Assembly: GCF_017744095.1 (NCBI RefSeq) | Contig: NZ_JAGHQX010000005.1 | Span: forward strand, 283,328 to 347,327 | Source: Shimia sp. R10_1 | GTDB taxonomy: Bacteria; Pseudomonadota; Alphaproteobacteria; Rhodobacterales; Rhodobacteraceae | Length of the DNA: 64,000 nucleotides | Direction: 5' to 3' | Shown: piece by piece, positions 1 to 7,237 of the stretch | How the letters are laid out: each line of letters begins with the position of its first letter | Numbering within the stretch: position 1 is the stretch's first letter | Program-made: the position numbers and the translations under genes | The notes under the pieces: generated by a model | Database searches by the model: none | What the model was told of the DNA's origin: nothing | Seen by the model: only the letters and a program-made list of their open reading frames with translations

Positions 1-306
1 ATCGGCGCAGACTGTCCCGGCAAACAGGAGCTGGCTCGCGATTTGACAGAAGCCGCAGACCTGCTGATCTGTGATGAGGCCACGCAATCCCTGCACCATG
101 GCGAATTCCAACATCTGTCACAGGGTACGGCGACCATCGCATTGGGTGACGTGCTTGACAGCCGGCATCCGGGGCGGAGCGACGTCTCTCAAATCACCAT
201 CGCGGATCTTACTGGCCTTGCGGTGCAGGATGCGGCTGTGTCTCTTGCCGTAGTACAGGCATTTCAAAACCAAACATCAAACGAAAATGAGGCCGCTCAT
301 GTCTAA
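1..306 (+). CDS. Ornithine cyclodeaminase/mu-crystallin family protein, C-terminal part
   Basis: Only the last 101 codons lie in the window; the reading frame is open from base 1. The text starts with IGADCPGKQEL and continues through a DEATQ segment, a GE..HL stretch, an ALGDVL strand and a TIADLTGLAVQDAAVS helix. This is the usual C-terminal layout of ornithine cyclodeaminase/mu-crystallin proteins, which bind NAD(P) in a Rossmann domain and act on amino or imino acids. The specific substrate cannot be read from this fragment. The stop codon overlaps the start of the next gene, a PLP-dependent dehydratase, so the two are probably co-translated and serve one amino-acid degradation route. Family call is firm; function is open. 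Confidence 0.8.
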   Translation: MGADCPGKQELARDLTEAADLLICDEATQSLHHGEFQHLSQGTATIALGDVLDSRHPGRSDVSQITIADLTGLAVQDAAVSLAVVQAFQNQTSNENEAAHV

Positions 307-1264
307 CGTTTCTGAACTGATTTTGCGCTCTGCCGCGGCCTCAGTCGCCACCCACCGCCGGATTGCGCCCCTGATCAACAAAACGCCCATCGTGGCTTCT
401 CGCATAGCGCAGCCCAAGGGCACGCAGCTGCTTTATAAAACCGAGAACTTCCAGTTCACCGGCTCCTTCAAGCTGCGCGGGGCAAGCGCAATGTTGACCA
501 CCACACCGACAGATCGCCCGGTGGTCACGGCCTCCTCTGGCAATCACGGGATTGCCTGCTCTCTGGCCGCGCAGAAAACCGGGCATAAGCTGACCGTTGT
601 ATTGCCGGAAAATGTGATCGCAAAAAAACGGGAGACGATTGAGAGCTACGGCACCCGGGTGATCATCGCTGGGGCGGATTCTTCTCTGGCTGAGGTCCAC
701 GCCCGCAAACTGGCTGAGGATGAGGGCTACACATATATTTCACCCTACAACGATCCCGGCGTGATTGCGGGGCAGGGCACCATTGGCCTTGAGCTGCTGG
801 AACAACTGCCGCAGATCGACAACGTGTTCATCTCCATGGGCGGCGGTGGCTTGATCTCTGGCATTGGGGCGGTTTTGAAATCCTTCTCCCCGAACACCCG
901 TGTGATTGGCGTGAGTGCGGTGAATACCGCAGCGCTCGCGGCCTCTATGGCGGCTGGAGAAATTGTGGAAACTGCACATTATGACACGCTTGCGGATGGT
1001 GTGGCTGGCGGTGTTGATGCAGGATCGGTCACCCTGCCAATGGCCAGCGAGGTGATTGACGAGGTGATCCACTGTGACGAAGAGCAAATTGCGGAAGCGC
1101 TGCGCGTGATTGCCTGGACCGACAACATGATTGTGGAGGGTGCCGCCGCTCTCGCGCTTGCGCCCTACCTTGCGCAGCCAGAGGCTTATGAAGGTCAAAC
1201 AAGCGTCGTTCTGCTATGTGGGGCCAACTACGATCAGGCGCGCTTGAAGAGTGTCATCGCCTAA
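299..1264 (+). CDS. PLP-dependent threonine/serine dehydratase-like protein
   Basis: A 321-residue fold-type II PLP enzyme of the threonine ammonia-lyase group. The PLP lysine sits in TGSFKLRGA near residue 54, followed by the SSGNHG loop and the glycine-rich phosphate loop MGGGGLISG. It is shorter than biosynthetic IlvA because it lacks the regulatory ACT-like domain, so a catabolic role is likely. An ATG at 287 is also in frame. I chose 299 because GAGG lies six bases upstream and the start then overlaps the previous stop by only a few bases. Pairing with an ornithine cyclodeaminase-type gene recalls ectoine utilisation eutB/eutC, but the gene order is reversed and no other eut gene is visible, so that name is not given. 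Confidence 0.8.
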   Translation: MSNVSELILRSAAASVATHRRIAPLINKTPIVASRIAQPKGTQLLYKTENFQFTGSFKLRGASAMLTTTPTDRPVVTASSGNHGIACSLAAQKTGHKLTVVLPENVIAKKRETIESYGTRVIIAGADSSLAEVHARKLAEDEGYTYISPYNDPGVIAGQGTIGLELLEQLPQIDNVFISMGGGGLISGIGAVLKSFSPNTRVIGVSAVNTAALAASMAAGEIVETAHYDTLADGVAGGVDAGSVTLPMASEVIDEVIHCDEEQIAEALRVIAWTDNMIVEGAAALALAPYLAQPEAYEGQTSVVLLCGANYDQARLKSVIA

Positions 1265-1272
1265 GTCAGGCA

Positions 1273-1306
1273 ATACAAAAACTTGCGCTCTGAGCGGGCG
1301 CAAGTT
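1273..1306 (-). terminator. Rho-independent terminator of the cobalamin uptake operon
   Basis: A 9-bp perfect stem (AACTTGCGC at 1280-1288 with GCGCAAGTT at 1298-1306) has a 9-base loop. Read on the minus strand it is followed by TTTGTATTG, so it ends the minus-strand operon whose last gene stops at 1321. It also lies just after the plus-strand dehydratase gene, but there is no T-run in that direction. Confidence 0.7.
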
Positions 1307-1320
1307 CTGCGTTGGCGTGA

Positions 1321-2352
1321 CTAAGGTCTGCGCAACAGCACAACAAACGACAGGCCGCCAACCAAGCCCGTGACGATGCCAACGGGAATGTCCTCCGGTG
1401 CCATGATGGTGCGCGCAACAATGTCGGCCCAGAGCAGGAATATCCCGCCAAACACGGCGGAGATCGGCACAAGGCGCGCATAGTTGCCGCCCACAATCAG
1501 CCGCACAATGTGCGGCACCATCAGCCCGACAAAGCCGATCATGCCTGAAAATGCCACCATCACACCGGTGATCAGGGCGCCAACCACAAACACGGTCAGA
1601 CGAAAGCGCGCAACGCGGATGCCCAGCGAGCTTGCCGTTTCATCGCCGATGGTCATGGCATTCAGTTGCGAAGCCTGCATCCAGAGCCACAGCGCACAGG
1701 GCACAAGAATAGCGAGCGGGTAGATCAGGTATGACCACTGCGCCAGCCCCAGTCCGCCCAGCATCCAGAAAACCACAGTGTGATGTGCCTTTGGATCGCC
1801 CAGAAAGATCAGAATGTTCGCGCAGGCCATGATTACAAAAGAGATGGCCACACCGGTCAGCACCAACCGGTCCGCACTGGTCGCGCCGGCCCATTTGGAG
1901 ACTGCCAGCACAGCGAGCGTCGCGACAAGCGCGCCGAGGAATGCCATCACGGGCACAGTGAGCAGACCTAGAAACAGCCCGGTGTGTAACAGCGCCAGAA
2001 TGGCCCCAAAGGCGCCACCCGAAGAAATGCCAAGCAGATGTGGATCCGCCAGCGGGTTGCGCGTCACAGCCTGCAACGTTGCGCCGACTATGGCGAGCCC
2101 CGCACCAACCATCACGGCCAGCAAGGCGCGTGGAAATCGGATTTCCCAGACAATGGCCGTGCGCCCCTTGGACCATGTTGGTTCCACGGGCCAGAGGCCG
2201 GTTTTTTGTGCAAAAATGCCCCAAACCGTTTCGATGGGCACAGAAATTGCGCCCACCGAGATTGCGAATGACAAGGACGCTCCCAATGCGGCGAGGCTGC
2301 CCAGGAGAACGATCCAAAGGGTGGCTTTAGATTGGGAGGTGCCTTTGTGCAT
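1321..2352 (-). CDS. btuC: FecCD/BtuC-type ABC transporter permease, probably for cobalamin
   Basis: A 343-residue polytopic inner-membrane protein with about ten hydrophobic segments, starting with one near residues 12-32. FecCD family signatures include the stretch RFPRALLAVMVGAGLAIVG, NPLADPHLLGISSGG and the late GFVGLMVPHIVRL, with the coupling region around it. Such permeases form homodimers that pass siderophores, haem or cobalamin from a periplasmic binding protein. It directly abuts the binding-protein gene (stop of that gene at 2353) and is the last gene of an operon preceded by a cobalamin riboswitch. That context points to vitamin B12 or a cobinamide rather than iron. The symbol is assigned on context, not on substrate-specific residues. 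Confidence 0.85.
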   Translation of the reverse strand: MHKGTSQSKATLWIVLLGSLAALGASLSFAISVGAISVPIETVWGIFAQKTGLWPVEPTWSKGRTAIVWEIRFPRALLAVMVGAGLAIVGATLQAVTRNPLADPHLLGISSGGAFGAILALLHTGLFLGLLTVPVMAFLGALVATLAVLAVSKWAGATSADRLVLTGVAISFVIMACANILIFLGDPKAHHTVVFWMLGGLGLAQWSYLIYPLAILVPCALWLWMQASQLNAMTIGDETASSLGIRVARFRLTVFVVGALITGVMVAFSGMIGFVGLMVPHIVRLIVGGNYARLVPISAVFGGIFLLWADIVARTIMAPEDIPVGIVTGLVGGLSFVVLLRRP

Positions 2353-3306
2353 TTAGTTGCTGGCCACGCCTTCGGAGCCCCAGAAACCTTCAGCCAGTTT
2401 TTTCACAGCTTTGATGTTGCGTGGGCCAGGGGTCGCTTCGACATATTCCAGCACAACGAAACGGTCGTTTTTCACCGCATCGAGCTCTGCAAAGGCCGGA
2501 TTGTTCATCATGAAGGCGCGCTTTTCTTCGGCGGTCACATTGCCGTAGTTCACGATCACAACCACTTCAGGGTTGCGCTCCACAACGGCTTCCCAGGTGA
2601 CGGTGCCCCAGCTCTTTTCAAAGTCGTCCATGATGTTGGTGCCGCCGGCGGCCTCGATCATGGCTGTTGGCATGGCATAGAGACCTGCGGTGAAGGGCGT
2701 GTCTTCGCCGCTGTCATAGACAAACACACGCAGCGGCTCGTCCGCGGTTTCCAGAGAGTCGGTGAACGCGGCAAGCTCCGCCTTGTAGCCATCCACGAGT
2801 GCGGTGGCTTTGTCTTCCACAGCAAAGATTTTGCCGAGGTTCAGCAGGTCATTGTACATGTCATCCATGCTGACTTTGGGCTTGTCACCAATGTGGATGC
2901 AGCTTTCGGTCAGCTCGTACACATCGATGCCAAACGGGGCGAGCGTTTCTGGGGTGACTTCGCCGCCAACCTTCATGCCGTAGTTCCAGCCCGCAAAGAA
3001 GAAGTCCGCGTCAGCGCCAACCAGAACTTCTTTGGAGGGGTATTTTGCGGACAGCTCAGGCAGCTCTTCCACGCCGGCGCGCATCTCTGCGTCCAGCGTT
3101 TTCCAGCCGGAAATTCCGGTGTAGCCGACCATACGATCCGCAAGGCCAAGAACCAGCATCATTTCGGTGAGGTTCACGTCGTTGGAAATGGCCGCTTTTG
3201 GCGGGGTGTCAAATGTCACGGTGCGGTCACAGCTTTGCACAGTGGTTTCTGCCGCAGCGGATTGTGCTGCCAAGATCAGCCCGAGGGCGAGGGAGCTCTT
3301 TTTCAT
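2353..3306 (-). CDS. btuF: Periplasmic cobalamin-type ABC substrate-binding protein
   Basis: A 317-residue class III (helical backbone) binding protein. Residues 1-19 form a clear Sec signal peptide (MKKSSLALGLILAAQSAAA, cleavage before ET). The mature protein has the PF01497-like pattern: PPKAAISNDVNLTEMMLVLGL, MVGYTG, then VLVGADADFFFAGW and a second lobe with NPEVVVIVNYG. It would capture corrinoid in the periplasm and deliver it to the adjacent permease. Two cysteines (C26 and one in TESCIHIGD) could form a disulfide. The gene lies between the ATPase gene (27 bp upstream) and the permease gene, which it touches. Substrate is inferred from the riboswitch upstream of the operon. Confidence 0.85.
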   Translation of the reverse strand: MKKSSLALGLILAAQSAAAETTVQSCDRTVTFDTPPKAAISNDVNLTEMMLVLGLADRMVGYTGISGWKTLDAEMRAGVEELPELSAKYPSKEVLVGADADFFFAGWNYGMKVGGEVTPETLAPFGIDVYELTESCIHIGDKPKVSMDDMYNDLLNLGKIFAVEDKATALVDGYKAELAAFTDSLETADEPLRVFVYDSGEDTPFTAGLYAMPTAMIEAAGGTNIMDDFEKSWGTVTWEAVVERNPEVVVIVNYGNVTAEEKRAFMMNNPAFAELDAVKNDRFVVLEYVEATPGPRNIKAVKKLAEGFWGSEGVASN

Positions 3307-3333
3307 TGTTGGTCCTTGATGAAGATTGAGGTG

Positions 3334-4110
3334 TTACAGTTGGAAAGTGAGATGGTTTTTCTGGCTCACGCTGAGCTGTTCGCGCTGGGCGCGCACTTGA
3401 AAGGTCTCAGACACCAGTCTGTCTTTGAGAACGTCCATAGGCGCGCCAAACCCCTTCGGTGCGCCATTCTTTAAGATCAGAATGCGATCACAGACATCAG
3501 CTGCCAGATTGAGATCATGCAGCGATGTGACAATCGTCAGATCCAGATCGCGGATCAGTTGCAACACTTCCAGCTGATGGCGGATGTCGAGGTGGTTGGT
3601 CGGTTCATCCAACACCAGCAGTTGCGGCTCTTGCGCCAATGCGCGCGCCACCATCACTCGCTGGCGTTCGCCACCGGAAAGTGTGGAGAGGCTGCGGTGT
3701 GACAGATCTTGCAGCTGCAGCCGCTTGAGCGCCGCCTCTATCACTTCCGCGTCGTGTTGTCCGGGGGTGGAGAGGCCGAGGCGATGTGGCACCCGCCCAA
3801 GCGCAACAACTTCGCGCACAGTGAGCGCAAAGTCTGATGGTTGTTCTTGCAAGACCGCGGCGACCTTTTTGGCCAGCGCGCGCGGCGCCATTTTGCGCAA
3901 CGACTCGCCATCTAGCAGAATGTCGCCGGACAGAGGGCGGTTATAGCCATATATCAGACGCAAAAGCGTGGTTTTTCCCGCGCCATTTGGCCCGACAAGG
4001 CCCATCACCTCACCCTTGTTCAGGCTAAAGCTGGTCGCCTCAAGCAGCAGGGGGTCGCGCTTGCGCGGCGCCCAGGTGACATCGCGCACATCCAATGTTG
4101 GGGAGGTCAT
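3334..4110 (-). CDS. btuD: FepC/BtuD-type ABC transporter ATP-binding protein
   Basis: A 258-residue cytoplasmic ATPase. Walker A is GPNGAGKTT (about residues 39-47), the Q-loop falls in VLQEQ, the signature is LSGGERQRV and Walker B is LLVLDEPTNHLD, followed by the switch histidine in TSLHD. These match the FecE/BtuD branch that powers FecCD permeases. The start ATG overlaps the stop of the DUF1636 gene as ATGA (4107-4110), so translation is coupled. Together with the next two genes it forms a complete importer. The outer-membrane BtuB receptor is not in this window. Confidence 0.88.
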   Translation of the reverse strand: MTSPTLDVRDVTWAPRKRDPLLLEATSFSLNKGEVMGLVGPNGAGKTTLLRLIYGYNRPLSGDILLDGESLRKMAPRALAKKVAAVLQEQPSDFALTVREVVALGRVPHRLGLSTPGQHDAEVIEAALKRLQLQDLSHRSLSTLSGGERQRVMVARALAQEPQLLVLDEPTNHLDIRHQLEVLQLIRDLDLTIVTSLHDLNLAADVCDRILILKNGAPKGFGAPMDVLKDRLVSETFQVRAQREQLSVSQKNHLTFQL

Positions 4111-4514
4111 GAAACGCGCTCCAATGTGTCTTCAATGGCCATGATCGCGCAGGGTATGCGTGTCAGCGTAGTGTCGCGCAGTTTTATGGGATGATCGGTG
4201 GACACCCACCAATCGCTTTGCTGCGCGGCATAGTCTTTTGCAAAATCCATGAGGCTGTCGATATCTTCCTCTGGCGTGATGTCACCAAACAGGAAAGAGG
4301 CTGTGCGTGTGGCGTGATAGCCAACAGTGCAGGGGCGGTCACAACCGTCAAGGCAGGCCGTGCCTGCAATTTCGAAGTCATCGGCGATGTTGTCACCCGC
4401 AGCGGAGATCGCTGCGCGCAGTTTCGCAATCAATGCATAGCCGGAGTTGCAGGTCTCGCCCGTGTGCCGGCACGATGTGCAAATCGTCATTCGATGAGAT
4501 ACAGTTCCGTTCAT
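4107..4514 (-). CDS. DUF1636 metal-binding (ferredoxin-like) protein of the cobalamin operon
   Basis: A 135-residue soluble protein. Cysteines occur as TICTSCRHTGETC near the N-terminus and as ACLDGCDRPC in the middle, a pattern like thioredoxin-fold 2Fe-2S ferredoxins; this is the DUF1636 family. Homologues are commonly found beside B12 transport and synthesis genes, but no biochemical role is established that I know of. I place the start at 4514 because GGAGG stands five bases upstream; an in-frame upstream extension lacks a ribosome site. Its Shine-Dalgarno sequence is the 3' arm of a hairpin inside an overlapping leader ORF (see the leader entry). It is the first structural gene after the cobalamin riboswitch. 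Confidence 0.82.
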   Translation of the reverse strand: MNGTVSHRMTICTSCRHTGETCNSGYALIAKLRAAISAAGDNIADDFEIAGTACLDGCDRPCTVGYHATRTASFLFGDITPEEDIDSLMDFAKDYAAQQSDWWVSTDHPIKLRDTTLTRIPCAIMAIEDTLERVS

Positions 4515-4584
4515 TTCGCCCTCCGCGAAAACGCGGGGCGAGAACAAAACCAGTCATGTCAGCGGCGTAAGCCGATTGAGCCAT
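4393..4584 (-). CDS. Possible translated leader ORF between riboswitch and DUF1636 gene
   Basis: A 63-codon frame starts with ATG at 4584 and has one of the best Shine-Dalgarno sites of the region (AAGGAGG, five bases before ATG). It begins MAQSAYAADMTGFVLAPRF and runs out of frame into the DUF1636 gene for about 120 bases. The peptide resembles no family I know. Because the ribosome site is so good and lies right after the cobalamin riboswitch, I think the frame, or at least its 5' part, is translated and controls access to the downstream start. It could also be a chance frame. Confidence 0.4.
   Translation of the reverse strand: MAQSAYAADMTGFVLAPRFRGGRNERNCISSNDDLHIVPAHGRDLQLRLCIDCETARSDLRCG
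4517..4540 (-). promoter_or_regulatory. Hairpin masking the DUF1636 ribosome binding site
   Basis: In the minus-strand RNA CGCCCCGCG (4540-4532) pairs with CGCGGAGGGCG (4527-4517) across a UUUU loop, with bulged bases. The GGAGG used by the DUF1636 start at 4514 is inside the 3' arm. A ribosome translating the leader ORF would melt this stem, giving translational coupling. Inferred from pairing only. Confidence 0.5.
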
Positions 4585-4631
4585 CTTGGCCTCCTTCCGA
4601 GACACCCCGCCCGGTTTGAGTTTCAGTTAAG

Positions 4632-4805
4632 ATGGCAGGTCTCCTGACTTGCGGTGACTGGCTCCCTCCACCTTCCCGAGCGCTGGCCCAGTGGCTATCG
4701 GAGGTTGCACACCGCTTACAGTTGCGGGGGCAGTTACGGAATTGGCAATGGTATGCCGCACCGTATTCCCTTTTCATCCAGCCCATCAGAGGCTGGAAAC
4801 CATCA
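4632..4805 (-). ncRNA. Cobalamin (AdoCbl) riboswitch
   Basis: Read on the minus strand, the segment contains the conserved string AAGGGAATACGGTG, then CCCCGCAACTGTAAGCGG, GCCACTGG, and finally the B12 box AGTCAGGAGACCTGCC (4649-4634). These are the hallmark elements of the cobalamin riboswitch in the right order and spacing. It lies about 50 bases before the leader ORF and 120 bases before the DUF1636 gene. It should repress the btu-type importer when adenosylcobalamin is plentiful. No poly-T terminator follows, so control is more likely at translation. Confidence 0.93.
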
Positions 4806-4813
4806 AAGTTACC

Positions 4814-4840
4814 AATGTAAAACTCTAAGGATTCTGTCAA
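4814..4840 (-). promoter_or_regulatory. Candidate sigma-70 promoter of the riboswitch operon
   Basis: On the minus strand TTGACA (4840-4835) is followed after 15 bases by TACATT (4819-4814), just upstream of the riboswitch 5' end. The -35 is perfect; the spacer is two bases short of the ideal. Confidence 0.5.
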
Positions 4841-5091
4841 TCACCAAACGCGGCGAGATCCACGAGCGCGGCGCGTTTTATGCTCTTTGACGTTGAATAG
4901 GCGGACCTTTTGCCAACGCCTGGACTGCGCATTGCAGTGATGTCGATAGTGCTCAAACAACAGTTGTTTGACGGTGGAAATCTAGAAAGGCTGGATTGTA
5001 CGGCAAAAAAGCAGAGCCAGTTTACACTGCTTTAAATCGTTTATGTCTATTCATTATACATCTTAGAAATGCAGAAGATAGGTGATCCTCA
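4841..5091. other. Non-coding region with a perfect dyad upstream of the chemoreceptor gene
   Basis: No gene is supported here. The one clear structure is TCAAACAA-CAG-TTGTTTGA at 4953-4971, an 8-bp perfect inverted repeat 120 bases before the chemoreceptor start. This could be an operator for that gene. The downstream part (5000-5085) is relatively AT-rich and may hold its promoter. Confidence 0.4.
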
Positions 5092-7203
5092 ATGAAGCTG
5101 CGTGTTGTGATGTTGTTTGTAATCGGGCCGATTTTCGCGCTCGCGGGGTTTTTAATGTACGGCGACGTCACAAGCCAGCGGGCGGTTGTTGAAAGTGCGC
5201 ATGATACCACGATGCGCGCGCAAGAGGGCGCCATTGTCGGCCATGTCATACACGAATTGCAAAAAGAGCGCGGCTACTCTGCTGGTTTCATTGCGTCTCA
5301 AGGCAAGAATTTTTCAGCAGAGCTGAAAGAGCAGCGTGAACACTCCAGTGCCGCGATCGAGAGCTTTCAGCAGCAGATTGATTTGCTGGCCATGCAACGG
5401 CCAGAGTTGCTTTCGAAAATTTCTACGCGTCTGACTGCGTTGGAAGCGATGCGCGATAGGGTGGATGGCCTGCAGCTTCGTGTTCCAGAAACGGCCTCGT
5501 TTTATACGCAAACAATCAATCACCTGATCGATTTTTCACGCCCGTCTGGCATAAGTGACACGCACAGTCAGGTGCAGGCCCTGCTGAGCGCCCGTGTGTT
5601 GATTGGATCGGCGAAAGAAAGCGCGGGCCTTGAGCGTGCCATGGGCGCAACCGGACTTGGGGGCGGTTTCTCAACCATTGTGCACGACCGGTTTGTAGAG
5701 CTTGGCGGCGCGCAGGGGGCGCTTTTGCTTGAAGCCTCCGGCGCCCTGGACGATGCAGGCTGGCTGGCCACCTTGCGCGAAACCGCCGAATTCAAAGCCG
5801 TCCAGAATGCGCGTGAAACAGTGCGGTCAGGATATGAGTTGCAAGACTATGATGGGCTGACCGCGCCCAATTGGTTCAAAATATCAACGGCTTGGATCAA
5901 TATTCTGCGCGCGGAGGAGCTGCGGTTTGTAGAACAGATTGCCGATTTGACGCTGCAAATCGAAGCGGCTGCAGATGCCAGATTCAATCGCATGATGTGG
6001 TTGGGGATGAGTGTCATGCTCTTGGTTCTGTCCTTTGCCATTTTCTCCTTCGAGCGCATGGTGGCACGCATTAAATACCTGATCGCTGTCATCAATGAGT
6101 TCACAAGCGGCAATTTTGATGTGTTCGTCGAAGGCATTGAAGGCCGCGATGAATTGAGCAAAATGGCAAAGGCTGTCTATCATTTTAAGCAAGATACCCT
6201 GCAAATGCGACGCGATGCTGAGGCCCTTAAGTCGGAGCAAGAGCGGCGTAAAAAGGAACAGGACTTTGTGGTTGGTGAAATCCGCCTGGGCCTGGGTGAG
6301 ATGGCAGAAGGCAATCTGACACACCACTTTGAAACGCCTTTTCCTGAAGAGTACGAGGGGCTCAGGGCAGATTTCAACGCGACGGTTGGCAAGCTCAACG
6401 AAACACTTGTGCATGTTGTTGATGTAGCTTCCAGCATTCGATCAGGCACGGTCAAATTTAGCCAGTCCTCAGATGACCTGTCGCGCCGCACCGAAGATCA
6501 GGCTGGTACGCTGGAACAGACAGCGGCAGCGCTTGAAGGCATCACCTCCAGCGTTCAATCGGCGGCCTCGGGCGCAAAAGATGTGCAGGAAAGCACGCTC
6601 TCTGCCAAAAATGATGCAACAGAGAGTGGCGCGATCGTGAAAGAAGCTGTCAATGCGATGGCGAAGATCTCAGAGTCGTCCAACCAGATTGCCCAGATTA
6701 TCAGTGTGATTGACGATATTGCGTTTCAAACCAATCTGCTTGCGCTGAATGCAGGTGTTGAGGCCGCAAGGGCCGGCGCTGCAGGCAGCGGTTTTGCGGT
6801 GGTTGCGTCAGAAGTGCGTGCGCTGGCACAAAAATCTTCCGGCGCAGCGCGAGAAATTCAGGATCTGATTGGGGAAAGCACCGCCAGTGTCAGCAACGGT
6901 GTCGGGCTGGTGAATGAAACCGGAGAAGCGCTTGGCGAGATTGTTAACCGCGTCAGCCACGTTTCTGCACTGGTGTCTAACTTGGCGGACGGGACCGTGA
7001 GCCAGGCGGCCACTTTGGGGGAAATCAACACGGGTGTGTCTCAGCTCGAAGAAGCGACCCAACGCAATGCAGTCATGGCGCAGGACGTCAGCGCAACCTG
7101 CGCAACGCTGAAAGAAGAAGCCAATGAGCTGGAAAGACTGGTGTCTCAATTCAAGTTGAGCTTGGATGGTACAGCACGCAACCCCGATCGTGATGCCGCA
7201 TGA
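5092..7203 (+). CDS. Methyl-accepting chemotaxis protein with NIT sensor domain
   Basis: A 703-residue inner-membrane chemoreceptor. An N-terminal membrane segment (residues 5-22) leads into a long helical periplasmic domain (about 35-295) with the motif [18 protein letters not shown], typical of the nitrate- and nitrite-sensing NIT domain. A second membrane helix follows (about 300-320), then a HAMP region (320-375), a second HAMP-like stretch and the cytoplasmic signalling coiled coil. The hairpin tip reads [19 protein letters not shown] near residues 540-560, the site contacting CheA and CheW. It ends without a CheR-tethering pentapeptide. It stands alone, with no che genes nearby, and converges on a sensor kinase. 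A nitrate/nitrite ligand is a family-level inference. Confidence 0.88.
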   Translation: MKLRVVMLFVIGPIFALAGFLMYGDVTSQRAVVESAHDTTMRAQEGAIVGHVIHELQKERGYSAGFIASQGKNFSAELKEQREHSSAAIESFQQQIDLLAMQRPELLSKISTRLTALEAMRDRVDGLQLRVPETASFYTQTINHLIDFSRPSGISDTHSQVQALLSARVLIGSAKESAGLERAMGATGLGGGFSTIVHDRFVELGGAQGALLLEASGALDDAGWLATLRETAEFKAVQNARETVRSGYELQDYDGLTAPNWFKISTAWINILRAEELRFVEQIADLTLQIEAAADARFNRMMWLGMSVMLLVLSFAIFSFERMVARIKYLIAVINEFTSGNFDVFVEGIEGRDELSKMAKAVYHFKQDTLQMRRDAEALKSEQERRKKEQDFVVGEIRLGLGEMAEGNLTHHFETPFPEEYEGLRADFNATVGKLNETLVHVVDVASSIRSGTVKFSQSSDDLSRRTEDQAGTLEQTAAALEGITSSVQSAASGAKDVQESTLSAKNDATESGAIVKEAVNAMAKISESSNQIAQIISVIDDIAFQTNLLALNAGVEAARAGAAGSGFAVVASEVRALAQKSSGAAREIQDLIGESTASVSNGVGLVNETGEALGEIVNRVSHVSALVSNLADGTVSQAATLGEINTGVSQLEEATQRNAVMAQDVSATCATLKEEANELERLVSQFKLSLDGTARNPDRDAA

Positions 7204-7208
7204 TTCAG

Positions 7209-7237
7209 TGATGGCGCACTAAAAATACGCGCCATCA
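7209..7237. terminator. Hairpin between convergent chemoreceptor and kinase genes
   Basis: TGATGGCGC (7209-7217) pairs perfectly with GCGCCATCA (7229-7237) around an 11-base A-rich loop. No T-run follows on either strand, so it is a weak or factor-assisted terminator. It covers the kinase stop codon. Confidence 0.4.

Noticed and set aside
1..1264. Ectoine/hydroxyectoine utilisation pair eutC-eutB
   Set aside because: The protein families match, but gene order is reversed relative to known clusters and no other ectoine gene is visible; kept as generic family calls.
2332..3474. A 380-codon plus-strand frame opposite the binding-protein and ATPase genes
   Set aside because: It is antisense to two genes with clear domains, lacks any recognisable motif and has the composition of a codon-bias shadow.
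4559..4840. A 93-codon minus-strand frame through the cobalamin riboswitch
   Set aside because: Its sequence is fully explained by the structured RNA, and its start lies in the promoter region.
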